DNA of 64,000 nucleotides from Astragalus membranaceus (taxonomy: Eukaryota; Streptophyta; Magnoliopsida; Fabales; Fabaceae), in the NCBI GenBank assembly GCA_039519185.1, contig CM076851.1:97585531-97649530 (forward strand). Reading direction: 5' to 3'. How positions within the stretch are numbered: position 1 is the stretch's first letter; every line of letters starts with the position of its first letter. Positions 24,002-33,631 of this stretch are shown here, piece by piece. A model generated the notes under the pieces. That model did not search any database and was not told the DNA's origin. It saw only the letters and a list, made by a program, of their open reading frames with translations. The position numbers and the translations under genes were made by a program.

Positions 24002-25257
24002 CAGAAATGCTATTCAGCCAAAAATGGTAGCCAAAATACAGCCAAAAAGACCAAATACATGACATACCTGCAAAATACGCTGGTGGGACCCAGTTGATGA
24101 AACATTAAAATATTTTTTAGAAATATTAAAAAAAAAAAAATAAGGCAAAAAGCAGCACAGTAAGTAAGGAACACGCTTCTCTCTCGCAAAAAGTAAAACA
24201 GTAGCCAAGGCGACGAAGCTCCACCCTCTCTCGTTCCTCCCTCAACCTCTGCTCTCACCCCTGTCCTCCTCCCCCGATAGCCGTCCGCCACCGTAAAGAC
24301 TACCACTCTGAAAAACACGCTTCTTCTTTTGTCACGCGGTTCCACCACTCTTTGATCACTCTACTTCACCATCCAGCACCATCTAGCACCATTGTGAGAC
24401 ATCGAAGGACTGCGACCGCGACATACGTTTCTTCATCTCCGTACCAGATCGTTCTCTTCTTCAACATGATGGTAGATTAATTGATGGTACAATGTTTGTT
24501 TGCTTCTTTCAATTAACACGATTATAGGGTTTCTCCAAGTATATTTTGTAATTGTGTTTGACTCGGGTAAATGTGTTTGTGCTATTAAGGACATTTGATT
24601 TTGTGTTTGTATTCTGGTTACTGGCTAGAAAGAAAACACTTTGAAAAATCAGCTTGGTTTATGACATCCAAAAGTTGGTTAATTGTAGTTGTAATGTGGC
24701 TATCTGGTTCAAATTGAGCATGTACATGTCAGACTAGAAACCTTTTAGTTATAGTTACATTAATTGTCCTATTTAGCACTTAAATAGAGTCCTCATGTTG
24801 TTCATAGTGAGTAGGGAAGAATAGCATGTGAAAAACCAAGTTTGGGTTACATTGAGCCCTCTTGTCCTTTACAGTTAGATTGAAAGAAATAAATGTGAAA
24901 TACCAGATTGGTTTATGGCTTTGAAAAGTTGGTTAATTGGGGCAGTAATGTGGCTATCTGGTTCAAATGGAATTTGTACATGTCATACCACAAACAATTG
25001 AGTTATACTTAAGAAATTGGGGTTGAAAAGTTGGTTAATTGCGGTTGTTTAGCTGATATGTTAAGATGTTTATTTGATGACCACAAAATGTGGCACTGAA
25101 GAAACCTTTTGACTTGAGTTGTTGTTACATAAATATGAGTGACATATCTATTTCATTATAACGTATTGCTGAGAATAAAATGTGACAACAGCCTTGGTGT
25201 AAGACCTTTTAAACTTTGTTTTCTACTTATATTGGTATGATAAATTTAGAGTTAACA
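24002..25257 (+). repeat. Left terminal inverted repeat of the MULE
   Basis: It pairs with 37019-38344 on the opposite strand. The outer 45 bases are nearly identical. A more divergent segment lies at about 24150-24440. The inner part (about 24460-25257) is again closely similar, for example GGTTTATGACATCCAAAAG against its complement at about 37605. It likely holds the transposase promoter and, judging by the AG at 25380, a 5' UTR intron. Confidence 0.9.
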
Positions 25258-25415
25258 TAAGAAACTTTCTATTATTTCCTATTATTGGTATTCTGCATAT
25301 TATTGCATACACATTTAGGTTTACATCTACACACTATATTAATTTTGATATAAGCTATACATAATTGGATTTTATTGTGCAGTACTTATGTGACGCCGCC
25401 CGCATGTAAAAGTTC

Positions 25416-27542
25416 ATGGAGGGTGGTGATACATTCGTTGAGGGTGATAGTGCTGAGGCTGAAGGTATAACAGTCGACAACCCCAACAATGATGATACAT
25501 GTTGGGAGCCAACAATTGGGATGTGGTTTGCTTCATTAGATGAGGGGATATCATATTATGGTGAGTATGCTTTAAAAAAAGGATTTGGATGGAAAATTAG
25601 AACATCAGTAAAGGGAAAGGATGGGGGAATCAACTACAGAATTCTGTCATGCTCGAGAGAGGGGTCTAGCGCGCAAATGTCAAAAATTCCATGTTCATTG
25701 AAGACACTTCTGACTAGGGTGAGCAATTGTCCTGCCAAGATATGTTTCAAGTTAGAAACAGATGGAGTATGGTATATCAAAAAATTTGTAGATGAGCATT
25801 GTCACCAGTTGAGCCCCACAAAGTCAAGGTTGTTTAGGGCAAACAAGAAAATAAATCTGCATGTGAAGAGAACAATCCAAATCAATGATGAAGCGGGCGT
25901 GAGGATCAACAAAACTTTCCAATCTCTTGTCACGGATGCAGGAGGGCATGAAAATATACCATTTTGTGAAAAGGACGTAAGGAATTTTGTCAACAAGGAA
26001 AGGCGTTCAATTGGTAAAGGCGGTGATGGGAAGGCGTTGATTAGTTACTTTTATGAAATGAGGGAACAAAATTCAAATTTCTTCTATGATCTTGATTTGG
26101 ATGATGGTTTTCATGTCAAGAATGTCTTTTGGGCCGATGCGAGAAGTAGAGCTGCTTATGAATATTTTGGAGATGTCGTGACATTTGATACAACATATCT
26201 GACCAATAAATATGAGATGCCTTTTGCTGCGTTTGTAGGTGTCAATCACCATGGTCAATCAACATTACTTGGGTGTGGCCTAGTTTCCGGTGAAGACGAA
26301 GAGTCATTTGTGTGGCTTTTTCAATCATGGCTTTCTTGCATGCTAGGAAAGGCCCCCTTGGGTATTGTCACCGACCAATGCAAGGCTATGAAAAATGCCA
26401 TTGAGACAGTCTTCCCTACTACTCGCCATAGGTGGTGTTTATGGCATATCATGAAAAAAATTCCCGAAAAACTCAGTGGCTATGGTGAATATTACAAGAT
26501 AAAGGCAGCAATGAAAGAAGCAGTTTATGATACTTACACAATTGTTGATTTTGAAGATAAATGGCGTTCCTTCATAGACAAATTTCAGCTTCAAGAGAAT
26601 GACTGGTTAAGTGGGTTGTATAAGGAGCGACATAGATGGGCACCGACTTTGTTAAGGAAATTTTTCTGGGCGGGCATGTCAACAACACAACGCAGTGAGA
26701 GCATACATGCTTTCTTTGATGGATATATCAATTCAACAACAAGTCTTGGTCAATTTGTAAAACAATATGGCAATGCTCTAAAAAATAAAGCAGAAAAAGA
26801 ATTTGCAGCTGATTTTCAATCAATAGATACAATAATTCATTGTGGGTCCACCTCCTCTATTGAAAGGAAGTTCCAACGTGATTACACACATGCAAAATTT
26901 AAGGAGGTTCAAACTGAATTTAGAGGTAAAATGAATTGTGTCCCCTCCTTGGAGTCACTGGAGGGTTGCGTTGCTACATATAATGTGTTGGAGGAGATAA
27001 TAGTTGGAGATAGACCAAAAGAGCGCTACCTTAAAGTATTGTTCAATCGTGACAACTATGATGTCAACTGTGAATGCTCGTTCTTTGAGTTTAGAGGAAT
27101 TTTGTGTTGCCATGTATTATGTGTTTGTGCTAAAGAGAGGGTTGAAAAAGTTCCAGAGAAGTATGTTTTGACAAGATGGAAGAAAAATATTAAAAGGAAG
27201 CATGCATATATTAAGATCAATTATGGTGTGAAGGAATTGATGCCACAGATGGATAGGTTTGAGAAATTGTGCAAGCATTTCTACGAGGTTGCTGAAGCAG
27301 CAGCGGAGTCTGAATATGCCACAAAAGCATTCCATGAACTATTGCATCAATTTAGTTCTGATTTGCCAAGTATGGATCCTACAATGGATAATATTAAAAG
27401 CAAGGTTTTGAATGATGACTCAATCCCAGACAGTCTCCCTACTTGTCACAGTCCATTGAGGGTAAAGCGTAAAGGTCGTCCTCCTGCAAACAGAAAAATA
27501 TCAACAGTTGAGAAAGTTGTTAAAAAGAGAGTGAATAAGTGA
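25416..27542 (+). CDS. FAR1-type MULE transposase, intact
   Basis: 708 residues, uninterrupted. The N-terminal FAR1-like DNA-binding region (about 35-150) shows SLDEGISYYGEYALKKGFGW and CPAKICFK...HCHQL (Cys/His zinc site). The MULE DDE transposase core is at about 235-420: VVTFDTTYLTNKYEMPFAAF (first Asp), GIVTDQCKAMKNAI (second Asp) and HRWCLWHIMKKIP (CxxH motif). A SWIM zinc finger lies at about 550-570 (CECSFFEFRGILCCHVL; CxC...CxH). The C-terminus is basic (VKRKGRPP, KKRVNK). This is the FHY3/FAR1 relative used by Jittery/Hop-type MULEs and would cut and join the TIR ends. The ATG at 25416 follows a likely acceptor AG at 25380. The open frame and matched TIRs make this a candidate autonomous element. 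A domesticated FAR1 gene is unlikely, since it lies between perfect TIRs. Confidence 0.93.
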   Translation: MEGGDTFVEGDSAEAEGITVDNPNNDDTCWEPTIGMWFASLDEGISYYGEYALKKGFGWKIRTSVKGKDGGINYRILSCSREGSSAQMSKIPCSLKTLLTRVSNCPAKICFKLETDGVWYIKKFVDEHCHQLSPTKSRLFRANKKINLHVKRTIQINDEAGVRINKTFQSLVTDAGGHENIPFCEKDVRNFVNKERRSIGKGGDGKALISYFYEMREQNSNFFYDLDLDDGFHVKNVFWADARSRAAYEYFGDVVTFDTTYLTNKYEMPFAAFVGVNHHGQSTLLGCGLVSGEDEESFVWLFQSWLSCMLGKAPLGIVTDQCKAMKNAIETVFPTTRHRWCLWHIMKKIPEKLSGYGEYYKIKAAMKEAVYDTYTIVDFEDKWRSFIDKFQLQENDWLSGLYKERHRWAPTLLRKFFWAGMSTTQRSESIHAFFDGYINSTTSLGQFVKQYGNALKNKAEKEFAADFQSIDTIIHCGSTSSIERKFQRDYTHAKFKEVQTEFRGKMNCVPSLESLEGCVATYNVLEEIIVGDRPKERYLKVLFNRDNYDVNCECSFFEFRGILCCHVLCVCAKERVEKVPEKYVLTRWKKNIKRKHAYIKINYGVKELMPQMDRFEKLCKHFYEVAEAAAESEYATKAFHELLHQFSSDLPSMDPTMDNIKSKVLNDDSIPDSLPTCHSPLRVKRKGRPPANRKISTVEKVVKKRVNK

Positions 27543-28637
27543 ACCAAGCGAGCTAATGATAAAAACAATACGGAGGTTTGTCTTGTTTTTTAAGAAATTA
27601 TGTATTAAGCATTAAACTCTATATCACATGCATCTTACTGTTTTTTGTATAATGTGTAGGCCGGCAATATTGGGACGGTGGGTATGGAAGTCAACACCGA
27701 CATTTGTGTGGAATCAACTATTGAGGTTACTACTGGTGGAGATGTGACGGAAGCAACTACTTTGGTTCGTGTCCATTATAAGTTTTTACTTTCAGTGTAG
27801 AGTTTCCAATTTTCAATTTGTTCACGGACTAATTTGATCCGTCAGAAAATTTCGGGAGCTATTATGTACTATTGTTGAGTTTGAGTTGTAACTTGTTCAT
27901 AATTTCAAGACTTATCAGGAGGTCATTGGGTTGGATTCATTTATAACTCGTGGAGAGTTGTTGGATGCAAACAATGTGGTTTAGTTTGCATCAGATGATT
28001 GTGCAAACTTCATTTAGTATGTTAACTACAACGTTAAGTTTTTTCTGTATCATTTTCATCATTCAATGAAATTAGTTATTTCGCATTTGTGGATTAGTGA
28101 TTTTACATATCTTCACTTTGACCTGAAGTCAAGTTTAGTTGAACTTATTTAACAATTCCTCTATACAGTCAGGAAATGTATATATAAACAATGAAGCTGG
28201 AGTCTCAGATTTTGCGCACAACAGTTGGGCTTCTCAATGTCCAACCGTTACAGAAGCAACTTATTTAAAATTAGACAATGCAACTAACAACTTTACTTCC
28301 TCTTGTCAGGCATGTTGTTTGATTGTCTGTTATTACAGTTTTTATTTATATGTTCATGTTGTTAAACAGAATAAGTGATTATTAACAGGTAGGAGGTGAG
28401 ATTCCATTCATGGAACTTTTGGCAAACATGGAAACAGACTTCACAGGATTGTCACAATTGACTACAAATCTATGACTTTAGGTTGAAGGATACCTCCCTG
28501 CATATTAATGGTCATGAGTATTTTTTGTTGTAATTAAAGATATATGTATAGGGGATGGTCATGAGAAATTGTTGTTGTAATTAGACATATATGTATCTTT
28601 TGATTAGTATTGATGTAAATGTTGTAAATGACATCAG
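27543..28637 (+). other. 3' region of the transposase transcription unit
   Basis: No long open frame. Exon-like islands are separated by GT...AG intervals, for example a donor GTTTGT near 27575 with acceptor TGTAG near 27660, then GCCGGCAATATTGGGACGG and GTGGAATCAACTATTGAGG. They could be spliced 3' UTR or alternative C-terminal exons. I cannot choose between these. Confidence 0.35.
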
Positions 28638-29312
28638 GTACTTTCAATTGAGTAGGCAAGACCAATGACCAAGGTAGCCAAATAAATCACCAACTTTTTT
28701 AACACAATAGCCAACCCTCCTTAGTCGAAAACTATTATGACATATCACTGTGTCTTCATATGGGACACCAAAGAAGGGTACTCTGAACCTTGGTATGTCA
28801 TATTTTCGCATAGGGGTTAGGTCATGTACTTTCAATTGAGTAGGCAAGACCAATGACCAAGGTAGCCAAATAAATCACCAACTTTTTTAACACAATAGCC
28901 AACCCTCCTTAGTTGAAAACTATTATGACATATCACTGTGTCTTCATATGGGACACCAAAGAAGGGTACTCTGAACCTTGGTATGTCATATTTTCGCATA
29001 GGGGTTAGGTCATGTACTTTCAATTGAGTAGGCAAGACCAATGACCAAGGTAGCCAAATAAATCACCAACTTTTTTAACACAATAGCCAACCCTCCTTAG
29101 TCGAAAACTATTATGACATATCACTGTGTCTTCATATGGGACACCAAAGAAGGGTACTCTGAACCTTGGTATGTCATATTTTCGCATAGGGGTTAGGTCA
29201 TGTACTTTCAATTGAGTAGGCAAGACCAATGACCAAGGTAGCCAAATAAATCACCAACTTTTTTAACACAATAGCCAACCCTCCTTAGTCGAAAACTATT
29301 ATGACATATCAC
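28638..29312 (-). repeat. 188-bp tandem repeat, about 3.6 copies
   Basis: Units start with GTACTTTCAATTGAGTAGGC at 28638, 28826, 29014 and 29202 and are nearly identical; the only difference I noted is a TCGAAAAC/TTGAAAAC variant. Each unit carries a 69-codon minus-strand frame (HDLTPM...FGVPYEDTVICHN) that overlaps its neighbour. The unit is an inverted, diverged copy of the 189-bp repeat to the right. Confidence 0.95.
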
Positions 29313-29394
29313 TTTGGGAGATACTACTTTGGGAGATACATTGACATATTAGAATAACAACAACTACATATTTATACTACTTTGGGAGATACAT

Positions 29395-30900
29395 TGACAT
29401 AATCAGGTTTAGAGTACCATTATTAGGTGCCCCATGTGAAGACACAGTGATATGTCATAATGGTTTTTATACTGAGGGGGGTTGGCTATTTTGTTAAAAA
29501 AGTTGGTGAATTGAGTGGACACCTTGGCAATTGGTCTTGGCTACTCAAATTAAAGGACATGACCTAACCCCTATGCGAATATATGACATAATCAGGTTCA
29601 GAGTACCATTATTAGGTGCCCCATGTGAAGACACAGTGATATGTCATAATGGTTTTTGGACTGAGGGGGGTTGGCTATTGTGTTAAAAAAGTTGGTGAAT
29701 TGCGTGGATACCTTGGCCATTGGTCTTGGGTACTCAAATTAAAGGACATGACCTAACCCCTATGCGAATATATGACATAATCAGGTTCAGAGTACCATTA
29801 TTAGGTGCCCCATGTGAAGACACAGTGATATGTCATAATGGTTTTTGGACTGAGGGGGGTTGGCTATTGTGTTAAAAAAGTTGGTGAATTGCGTGGATAC
29901 CTTGGCCATTGGTCTTGGGTACTCAAATTAAAGGACATGACCTAACCCCTATGCGAATATATGACATAATCAGGTTCAGAGTACCATTATTAGGTGTCCC
30001 ATGTGAAGACACAGTGATATGTCATAATGGTTTTTGGACTGAGGGGGGTTGGCTATTGTGTTAAAAAAGTTGGTGAATTGCGTGGATACCTTGGCCATTG
30101 GTCTTGGGTACTCAAATTAAAGGACATGACCTAACCCCTATGCGAATATATGACATAATCAGGTTCAGAGTACCATTATTAGGTGTCCCATGTGAAGACA
30201 CAGTGATATGTCATAATGGTTTTTGGACTGAGGGGGGTTGGCTATTGTGTTAAAAAAGTTGGTGAATTGCGTGGATACCTTGGCCATTGGTCTTGGGTAC
30301 TCAAATTAAAGGACATGACCTAACCCCTATGCGAATATATGACATAATCAGGTTCAGAGTACCATTATTAGGTGTCCCATGTGAAGACACAGTGATATGT
30401 CATAATGGTTTTTGGACTGAGGGGGGTTGGCTATTGTGTTAAAAAAGTTGGTGAATTGCGTGGATACCTTGGCCATTGGTCTTGGGTACTCAAATTAAAG
30501 GACATGACCTAACCCCTATGCGAATATATGACATAATCAGGTTCAGAGTACCATTATTAGGTGCCCCATGTGAAGACACAGTGATATGTCATAATGGTTT
30601 TTAGACTGAGGGGGTTGGCTATTGTGTTACAAAAGTTGGTGAATTGAGTGGACACCTTGGCCATTGGTCTTGGCTACTCAAATTAAAGGACATGACCTAA
30701 CCCCTATGCGAATATATGACATAATCAGGTTCAGGGTACCATTATTAGGTGCCCCATGTGAAGACACAGTGATATGTCATAATGGTTTTTAGACTGAGGG
30801 GGTTGGATATTGTGTTACAAAAGTTGGTGAATTGCGTGGACACCTTGGCCATTGGTCATTGGTCATTGGTCATTGTTCAATGTGGTCTTCTATATATACA
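29395..30900 (+). repeat. 189-bp tandem repeat, about 8 copies, opposite orientation
   Basis: The word GACATAATCAGGTT recurs at about 29396, 29585, 29774, 29963, 30152, 30341, 30530 and 30718, a 189-bp period with the last step 188. Variation among units is slight (GGTGCCCC/GGTGTCCC, TTGCGTGG/TTGAGTGG). Compared with the complement of the 28638 array, identity is by eye about 85 percent. An 80-base spacer containing a duplicated TACTTTGGGAGATACATTGACAT-type segment separates the two arrays. Confidence 0.95.
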
Positions 30901-30964
30901 GAACTGGTGGTCTTCTTTGAACCCACAATATTTCTTTTATCAATTTGATCAAATTGCCTACATA

Positions 30965-31360
30965 ATGAAAGATTATAGAGACCTATTACTTCAACTAGAT
31001 TGGTGTTATGAGAACACAGATAATACACTCGCAGGAAAAAAGGCCATTAAAAAGGAATGGCGCCTCCGATTTCGAGAGTCTGTTTCTCTTCAATCAGACT
31101 TAAGAGAGTTGGAGGCACCAATTCCGGATTTAAAAGCGGCGGAGATGTGGCAACATGCACAGCATAAATACGTTGAAATGCAGAAAGCCTTAAATCGCCT
31201 TAGGATTGAGAATAACATTATGGCAATAAGGAGAGTACGATTTGGGATGGTCCATGTATGCAAAACATTTCTACACGCCAATAGTCATCGTATGTCTCAA
31301 GCAGAGGAAGAAAACATACTTTGCGCAGATGAGTACTTATCAAATACCGATGAAGAGTGA
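30965..31360 (+). CDS. Unidentified helical protein carried by the MULE
   Basis: 131 codons from ATG 30965 (MKDYRDLLLQLDWCYEN) to TGA at 31358. An in-frame ATG 61 codons upstream lies in the 189-bp repeat, so I prefer the internal start. The protein is charged and mostly helical by composition, with heptad-like stretches (LRELEAPIPDLKAAEMW, QKALNRLRIENNIM) and an acidic C-terminus (SQAEEENILCADEYLSNTDEE). No domain is recognised. It could be an exon of a longer spliced gene, a captured host fragment, or an accessory MULE protein. Its complete frame between repeats argues for some recent selection, weakly. Confidence 0.45.
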   Translation: MKDYRDLLLQLDWCYENTDNTLAGKKAIKKEWRLRFRESVSLQSDLRELEAPIPDLKAAEMWQHAQHKYVEMQKALNRLRIENNIMAIRRVRFGMVHVCKTFLHANSHRMSQAEEENILCADEYLSNTDEE

Positions 31361-31642
31361 ACTTCAACGTTAAGTGTATGTCGTCGTCCCCAACGACGTT
31401 TAAACTTCCTTTGTATTTAGTTGTACTATATCATGTTGTGCTAAGAAAATATGTTTATCCCAGTCTTAAAAGTTGGTTGTTTTTAACACTGATATAGTTA
31501 ATTTAAGAAAAACTGATAATTATTGACAACTTTGATATAATCCATACATAAACTTTAACACTCCTACGTTCAAAGACATCTGAAAAAAAAAAGAAATGGC
31601 AAACTACAATACGTTTAGCATAGTAAACTAATTGTATGACCT

Positions 31643-32515
31643 TCACTGTGGTTCCCGGAACAACTCCATGATCTCTTCTACGGACCTCGTAACTGGTGGG
31701 TCAACCGAAGGAGCTAGTGTCGTGCGAATACACAACTCGATTGGGAAATCACTATAACTGTGTCTGCAGTGGTGCGAGATAATACTACGAACATGGTTAG
31801 TTGTTAGTACATCATACATGAACCACATACACCTTCCTTCTCGATCATATCGAGGATAACGGTACTTCATAGTACTGATCACGTGTTGTTCGAGCCTCAA
31901 TTTATGGTGAATCTTTTACTTCAACTCCTCAAAAGTTATATTGTGTTGAAGCCTAAGTGGTTCAGGTGGGTTTGAATCAAAAGCAACAAACTTGACTCCA
32001 TCCCTTGCATTAACTATTCCGCACCTGTAGTATATATAAGACAGCACTGACCCCGGCGGCCAAGGAGATAACTCATTTTGACGCTCAATATCAATACGTC
32101 TAGCAAATTTAGCACTCAACTCTATTGGACCTTTAGAGCGAAAGGACATATATTGTGCTAACATATTTTGTACGCATAAATCAGTTATAATCTCCATGCT
32201 CACATACTCAACACTCCCATAAGCTGGCTCTGGACGTCGATAGAAGATTGAACGCAATATCCTTGACTCATCTCCACCCTTCTGTTGAATTATGGTTTTC
32301 AGTTCTTCAAAGCTCATGTCATCCTTGATCCTGATGGACTTCATCTTATGACTTTCAAACTTTACTCCATTAATCAAGTCTTTATGTTCCCCATCAATAT
32401 AAACAACGCCCAAGTTTGTGCCAATTTGGAATTGTGTTACCTGAGAAAGGGGCATCGGTCGGTCCACTTCTGCTTGTAGGTTGCATATGATTTTCAAGTT
32501 GTGTTTGTTTGCCAA
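31643..32515 (-). pseudogene. Protein with two PB1-like segments, as seen ahead of plant MuDR transposases
   Basis: Minus-strand frame from MANKHNLKIICNL (32515) to 31643, 290 codons with one in-frame TAA at 31916-31918. Two similar units occur in tandem. The first is GVKFESHKMKSIRIKDDMSF then EELKTIIQQK...SIFYRRP. The second is GVKFVAFDSN...NITFEELK, a stop, then KIHHK...TMKYRYP. This F.ELK.KI...YR.P pattern is the PB1-like N-terminal module common in plant MuDR-type transposases. No transposase core follows. It may be a captured or duplicated fragment or an accessory gene. The frame is otherwise open on both sides of the stop, so a recent nonsense change or readthrough are both possible. 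Confidence 0.5.
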
Positions 32516-32589
32516 GAAATAAGTGTGTTGTGCTAGTATTTATATATGTCTCAATTACTCGTGCCCTGACGTGGGACCCTAAATTAGGG

Positions 32590-32985
32590 GAATGGGACCC
32601 TTATTAGAGAATTCATACCCCTGTGCGAATATCTGACATATCAATGTTCATAGTACCCTACATTGGTGTCCCATGTATCGACACAGTCATATGTCATAAT
32701 GGTATTGAAGTAAGGAGGGTTGGCTATTGTGTTAAAAAAGTTGGTGAATTGATTGGCTACCTTGGTCATTGGTCTTGACAACTCAAATGAAAGGACATGA
32801 CCTAACCCCAAGCTCACATGCTCACATATCAAGGTTTAGAGTACCATTATTTGGTGTCCCATGTATCCACACAGTGATATGTCTTAATGGTTTTCGACTA
32901 AGGAGGGTTGGCTATCGTGTTAAAAAATTTGGTGAATTGTTTGGCTACCTTGGTCATTGGTCATTGATCATTGTTCAATCTGTTT
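32590..32985 (+). repeat. Two further units of the 188/189-bp MULE repeat
   Basis: Two diverged plus-orientation copies begin near 32610 and 32805, with TATGTCATAATGG / TATGTCTTAATGG and GGAGGGTTGGCTAT. They lie 1.7 kb from the main array. Both the main array and this pair end in CATTGGTCATTG(G/A)TCATTGTTCAAT, so they share an original right boundary. Confidence 0.85.
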
Positions 32986-33631
32986 TAGCTTTCATTTTTT
33001 TCAGTACAGAGCACACACTCATAGTAAAGTCTATAATCTTAGCTACATGGAGAATTACACATTATGCATTCATAACTTTTTAGAGACATTAATAATCAAA
33101 CCGAATGCACATTATGCATTCACCAACTTTTAGAGGCAGCATTGTGCAATGCTCAGCTGGGTGAAATTTTTGACCATAACAAACGAGCCTACGTCAACAG
33201 AAGTTCAGCTGCTTAATAAAATCTTATCATTCAATATCAAATTTACGAAAACATTCAAAATCAATTGATACCGAAGGAGCATTTGATACATAATCTTTGA
33301 CAAAATATAAATTACAGTTAATTAATGTACAATTCATACTTCTGCATAACAATTTATACTTCTGCCAAAATCATAAATTATATACAATTTTGCTTTCATG
33401 AAAACTTCTGCCAAAATAACAATTTATACTCTTTCCCCATTTCCACATGAGGGAAGGACCTGTCCAACCATATCAGAATTTGCTTCAACAGCTCCATAGA
33501 GGCAGTGACCATCAGGCTTTATTTCTCTGTTCCCTGTCGACTTCTTGTTGAGGTTTTTTTGTCGCGCCTCTGTTTGCCATTGCTGACTTTTGTATTCTCA
33601 GGTTCACTACTAACAGATACACCACTTCTGC
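32986..33631. other. No gene seen (MULE interior)
   Basis: AT-rich sequence, including the probable 3' UTR of the minus-strand protease gene. I see no conserved coding blocks. Confidence 0.4.

Noticed and set aside
25416..27542. Possibility that the FAR1-like gene is a host FHY3/FAR1 transcription factor
   Set aside because: It sits between matched TIRs with a 9-bp target duplication and beside a MULE-type protease gene, so transposase is the simpler call.
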